Source: Pseudomonadota bacterium
GTDB taxonomy: Bacteria > Pseudomonadota > Alphaproteobacteria > UBA828 > JAPUJA01
Assembly (NCBI GenBank): GCA_027296525.1
Contig: JAPUJA010000287.1
Coordinates: 1-8,259 of the forward strand
Length of the DNA: 8,259 bases
Reading direction: 5' to 3'
Below the pieces are notes generated by a model. It searched no databases. It was not told the origin of the DNA and was given only the letters and a program-made list of their open reading frames with translations. Below, piece by piece: positions 6,354 through 8,259 of this stretch. The translations under genes were made by a program, and so were the position numbers. Position 1 is the first letter of the stretch. Every line of letters begins with the position of its first letter.

Positions 6354-6911
6354 ATGATCGGAATACGGCAAGCCGCTCGGGATGACGCCTTGGCGATCGC
6401 CGAGGTCGAGGTCGAAACATGGCGCGCGACCTACGCCGGCATCATTCCCCATGCGGTGCTTCTGCGCATGTCGCGGAAACGCTCGGCGGCGCGCTGGAGG
6501 CGGAGGCTCAAGGAGCCCGGCGAGCGCCGCTTCGTGCGGATCGCCGAGGATGCGGAAGGCGGCGTCATTGGCTTCGGAACCTGTGGCTGCGCGGACACGT
6601 TGGAGCTCGATTACGAAGGCGAGATCTACGAGCTCTACGTCCATCCCGACCATCAAAACGGCGGCGTCGGCCGGAGTCTGTTGCATGTGCTCTTCCAGAC
6701 GCTTTTAAGCCACGGCAGGCGTTCCGCCCTCATCTGGGTGTTGGCGGAAAACCCTTCGCGCTTCTTCTACGAAGCGATGGGTGGGCGGCGCGTCGCGGTG
6801 CGTAACGAGTGCCTCTTCGGTGCGGGCCTGAGCGAAACCGCCTATGGTTGGCCGAACCTCGAACGAGCGCTCGCCGAGGCGGACCACAGCGTCCCCATTG
6901 AGCGCAGGTGA
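6354..6911 (+). CDS. GNAT-family N-acetyltransferase (185 aa)
   Basis: Acetyl-CoA-dependent acyltransferase with one GNAT domain over nearly its full length. The N-terminal ETWRATYAGIIP (21-32) is typical of GNATs whose first helix carries a W-R-x-T-Y pattern. The acetyl-CoA site is strand IYELYVHPDH (91-100) followed by QNGGVG (101-106), matching the Q/R-x-x-G-x-G/A loop; NPSRFFYEAMGG (133-144) is the usual helix near the C-terminus. Substrate (amine, antibiotic, peptide or protein N-terminus) cannot be inferred. The ATG at 6354 is chosen because the family pattern begins at IGIRQAARDD; AGG lies 10 bp upstream, a weak ribosome-binding site. A GTG at 6303 would add 17 residues without family similarity. 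The methyltransferase gene follows after 44 bp on the same strand, so the two may be co-transcribed. Confidence 0.92.
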   Translation: MIGIRQAARDDALAIAEVEVETWRATYAGIIPHAVLLRMSRKRSAARWRRRLKEPGERRFVRIAEDAEGGVIGFGTCGCADTLELDYEGEIYELYVHPDHQNGGVGRSLLHVLFQTLLSHGRRSALIWVLAENPSRFFYEAMGGRRVAVRNECLFGAGLSETAYGWPNLERALAEADHSVPIERR

Positions 6912-6955
6912 TCGATGGTTGGGCCGATACCAGGCGATATAGATAAGCGACTTCG

Positions 6956-7732
6956 ATGAACGAAACCGAGTTTGCCACATCGGCCGAACAGATGGTCCTC
7001 GAAATCGAGGTCCACGCGCGATTGACGGCCGCCGAAACGGGCAAGAAGTCGTTCAGCGGCCCGGTGATGGAAGCCATCGGCAAGGTGCCGCGCCACGAGT
7101 TCGTTCCTGTCGAGCTTCAGTCCTATGCCTATCTCAACCGGCCGCTTCCCATCGGCTACGGCAAGACCATTTCGCAGCCCTTCATCGTCGCGCTCATGAC
7201 GGATCTTCTCCGGCTGGGCGAAGACGACGTCGTGCTCGAGATCGGCACGGGCCTCGGCTATCAAGCGGCGATCCTCGCGCAGCTTGCGCGGCAAGTTTAC
7301 AGCGTCGAAATCGTCGAGGAGCTCGAGGCCGAAGCGCGCAAGCGGCTCAAGCGTCAGCGCTATGCGAACGTCGAAACGCGGCTCGCGAATGGCTGTTACG
7401 GCTGGCCGGAACACGCGCCCTTCGACGCCATCATGGTCACCGCGGCCCCGGACCTCATACCCCCGGCGCTGATCCAGCAGTTGAAAGCGGGGGGGCGGAT
7501 GATGATTCCGACGGGCGCATCGCTCGAAACACAGCAGCTCATGCTGGTGGAAAAGGATGCGGCCGGCAAAACCACCGTCCGAGAGCTGCTGCCCGTGCGC
7601 TTCACCTCGTTGATCATGGAGGAAGATGACATGATGGACGAGGAGGACGAGGAGGATGCCTTCGAGGAAATCGCGGAAGACGACGAGCTCGAAGAAACGT
7701 TCGACGAGGAGGACGAGACAGACGAGGAGTGA
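6956..7732 (+). CDS. pcm: Protein-L-isoaspartate O-methyltransferase (PIMT) with acidic C-terminal tail
   Basis: Class I SAM-dependent methyltransferase of the PIMT family, which methylates isoaspartyl residues in aged proteins and starts their repair in the cytoplasm. Landmarks: VPRHEFVP (44-51), LPIGYGKTISQPFIVALM (64-81) containing the PIMT hallmark TISQP, SAM-binding motif VLEIGTGLGYQAAILA (93-108), YSVEIVEEL (115-123), GWPEHAPFDAIMVTAAP (149-165), LIQQLKAGGRMMIPTG (172-187) and PVRFTSLI (213-220), where the ordinary enzyme ends. The usual GDG before the GWPEHAPFD block reads ANG here (144-146). Residues 221-258 are an added tail with 27 Asp/Glu of 38 and no Lys, Arg or His, partly encoded by a 15-bp motif found at 7637-7651 and again at 7703-7717. 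The ATG at 6956 has only a weak AAGCGA upstream; Met13 and Met38 are less likely starts. Enzyme family firm; whether this is the main repair enzyme or a divergent paralogue is open. Confidence 0.93.
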   Translation: MNETEFATSAEQMVLEIEVHARLTAAETGKKSFSGPVMEAIGKVPRHEFVPVELQSYAYLNRPLPIGYGKTISQPFIVALMTDLLRLGEDDVVLEIGTGLGYQAAILAQLARQVYSVEIVEELEAEARKRLKRQRYANVETRLANGCYGWPEHAPFDAIMVTAAPDLIPPALIQQLKAGGRMMIPTGASLETQQLMLVEKDAAGKTTVRELLPVRFTSLIMEEDDMMDEEDEEDAFEEIAEDDELEETFDEEDETDEE

Positions 7733-7763
7733 TCAGAGCCCTACCGATCACCCCGCTGATCCC

Positions 7764-7768
7764 GAGGA
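7764..7768 (+). promoter_or_regulatory. Ribosome-binding site of the last gene
   Basis: GAGGA with six bases to the ATG at 7775. It decides the start of the unrecognised gene and argues against the overlapping frame that starts at the GTG at 7729. Confidence 0.7.
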
Positions 7769-7774
7769 CAACGA

Positions 7775-8259
7775 ATGAACAGCCGAATCCTCGGCTTCGA
7801 CAACCGCCTGATGCCGGACGACTTTGTTCCCTTCGAATGGGACGCCGAGCGCCGGGAGCGTTACCTGCTGCGCCCGGAGGTCGCCTGGCCGAAATCGGTC
7901 GACACCATGATCTGGCCGTCGCTCTTCACCTTCACCCAGTATCGCGAGACGTGGCACGAGCAGCTGCCGACGAAACGGATCGAGGTGGAACCCGCCGACC
8001 TCTGGCACAGCGCGCTCCGGCTTTGGCACGACTATGGCGCGATGACGGAGATGCTCGACGAACGCGGGAGCGAAGGCGTGCCGCTCAAGATCGAGCTGCT
8101 CACGGAAACACCCGTCGAGGAGGACGAGTTCTGGAAATTCCTGGCCGTGATGCCGGAGCTCGACGAGGCCGGAACGCCCGCCTGGACGCCGTTGGGATAT
8201 GACCTGGCGGACGGCGCCTTTATCAGCGGGCTCGCCAATTGCGGCTATCTGGGAGCGGA
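7775..8259 (+). CDS. Unrecognised protein, 3' end cut by window edge
   Basis: Open frame from the ATG at 7775 to the right edge (161 codons seen) without a stop. It is supported by a good ribosome-binding site, GAGGA at 7764-7768 six bases before the ATG, by codon use like its neighbours, and by its place 42 bp after the methyltransferase stop. I do not recognise the family. The visible part is soluble and rich in Trp, Glu and Asp, with no signal peptide or membrane segment: MNSRILGFDNRLMPDDFVPF at the start, then WPKSVDTMIWPSLFTFTQY (38-56), DLWHSALRLWHDYGAM (75-90), EEDEFWKFLAVMPELDEAG (115-133) and ending in ANCGYLGA. The paired LWHSALRLWHDY helix and the FWKFL segment look like a compact helical domain. 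It may share an operon with the GNAT and PIMT genes. Confidence 0.8.
   Translation, partial: MNSRILGFDNRLMPDDFVPFEWDAERRERYLLRPEVAWPKSVDTMIWPSLFTFTQYRETWHEQLPTKRIEVEPADLWHSALRLWHDYGAMTEMLDERGSEGVPLKIELLTETPVEEDEFWKFLAVMPELDEAGTPAWTPLGYDLADGAFISGLANCGYLGA

Noticed and set aside
6130..6420. Minus-strand open frame ending in a TTGA overlap with the lpxB start
   Set aside because: The overlap looks like translational coupling, but the frame is Arg/Pro-rich, overlaps the GNAT gene and has no family similarity.
6919..6944. Possible promoter TTGGGC/TATAGA before the methyltransferase
   Set aside because: Spacing is only 13 bp and the start would leave almost no leader; co-transcription with the GNAT gene is simpler.
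7729..8202. Plus-strand open frame of 157 codons overlapping the last gene
   Set aside because: It starts at GTG inside the methyltransferase end and is Arg/Pro-rich; the frame from 7775 has the ribosome-binding site and natural-looking protein.

Overview
The window is GC-rich and almost fully coding. It looks chromosomal, from a Gram-negative bacterium and most likely an alphaproteobacterium. LpxB (lipid A synthesis) shows the outer membrane. The proteobacterial guess rests on the TAXI-type TRAP transporter, a GnnA-like Gfo/Idh/MocA protein beside lpxB, and alphaproteobacterial-looking protein sequences. I name no genus. Eight genes are supported. Two are cut by the window edges. I see no tRNA, rRNA, insertion sequence, prophage or CRISPR array.

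Left block, minus strand (3684 down to 1): a short-chain dehydrogenase/reductase, a TAXI-family periplasmic solute receptor, and a fused TRAP permease that runs off the left edge. The first two overlap or nearly touch, and the last two are 30 bp apart, so they read as one operon. The likely job is binding an organic acid in the periplasm, importing it with a sodium or proton gradient, and oxidising or reducing it in the cytoplasm. The substrate cannot be read from the sequence.

Middle block: a Gfo/Idh/MocA oxidoreductase on the plus strand (3902-4924) starts divergently from the dehydrogenase and ends 3 bp from the stop codon of lpxB, which lies on the minus strand (4928-6133). The oxidoreductase resembles GnnA, the UDP-GlcNAc 3-dehydrogenase used for amide-linked (diamino-sugar) lipid A. 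Genes of this kind often lie in the same direction as lpxB; here they are tail to tail, with no lpxA, lpxI or gnnB in the window.

Right block, plus strand (6354 to the right edge): a GNAT acetyltransferase, a protein-L-isoaspartate O-methyltransferase with an unusual 38-residue acidic tail, and a partial gene that I do not recognise. Gaps of 44 and 42 bp suggest co-transcription. Two divergent intergenic regions (3685-3901 and 6134-6353) probably hold most of the promoters.

I found no clear new multi-gene system. The points most worth a second look are the rearranged GnnA-like/lpxB pair, the acidic tail on the methyltransferase, the roughly 60-residue insertion in the TRAP permease, the TTG start of lpxB inside a 7-bp tandem duplication, and the unrecognised last gene.
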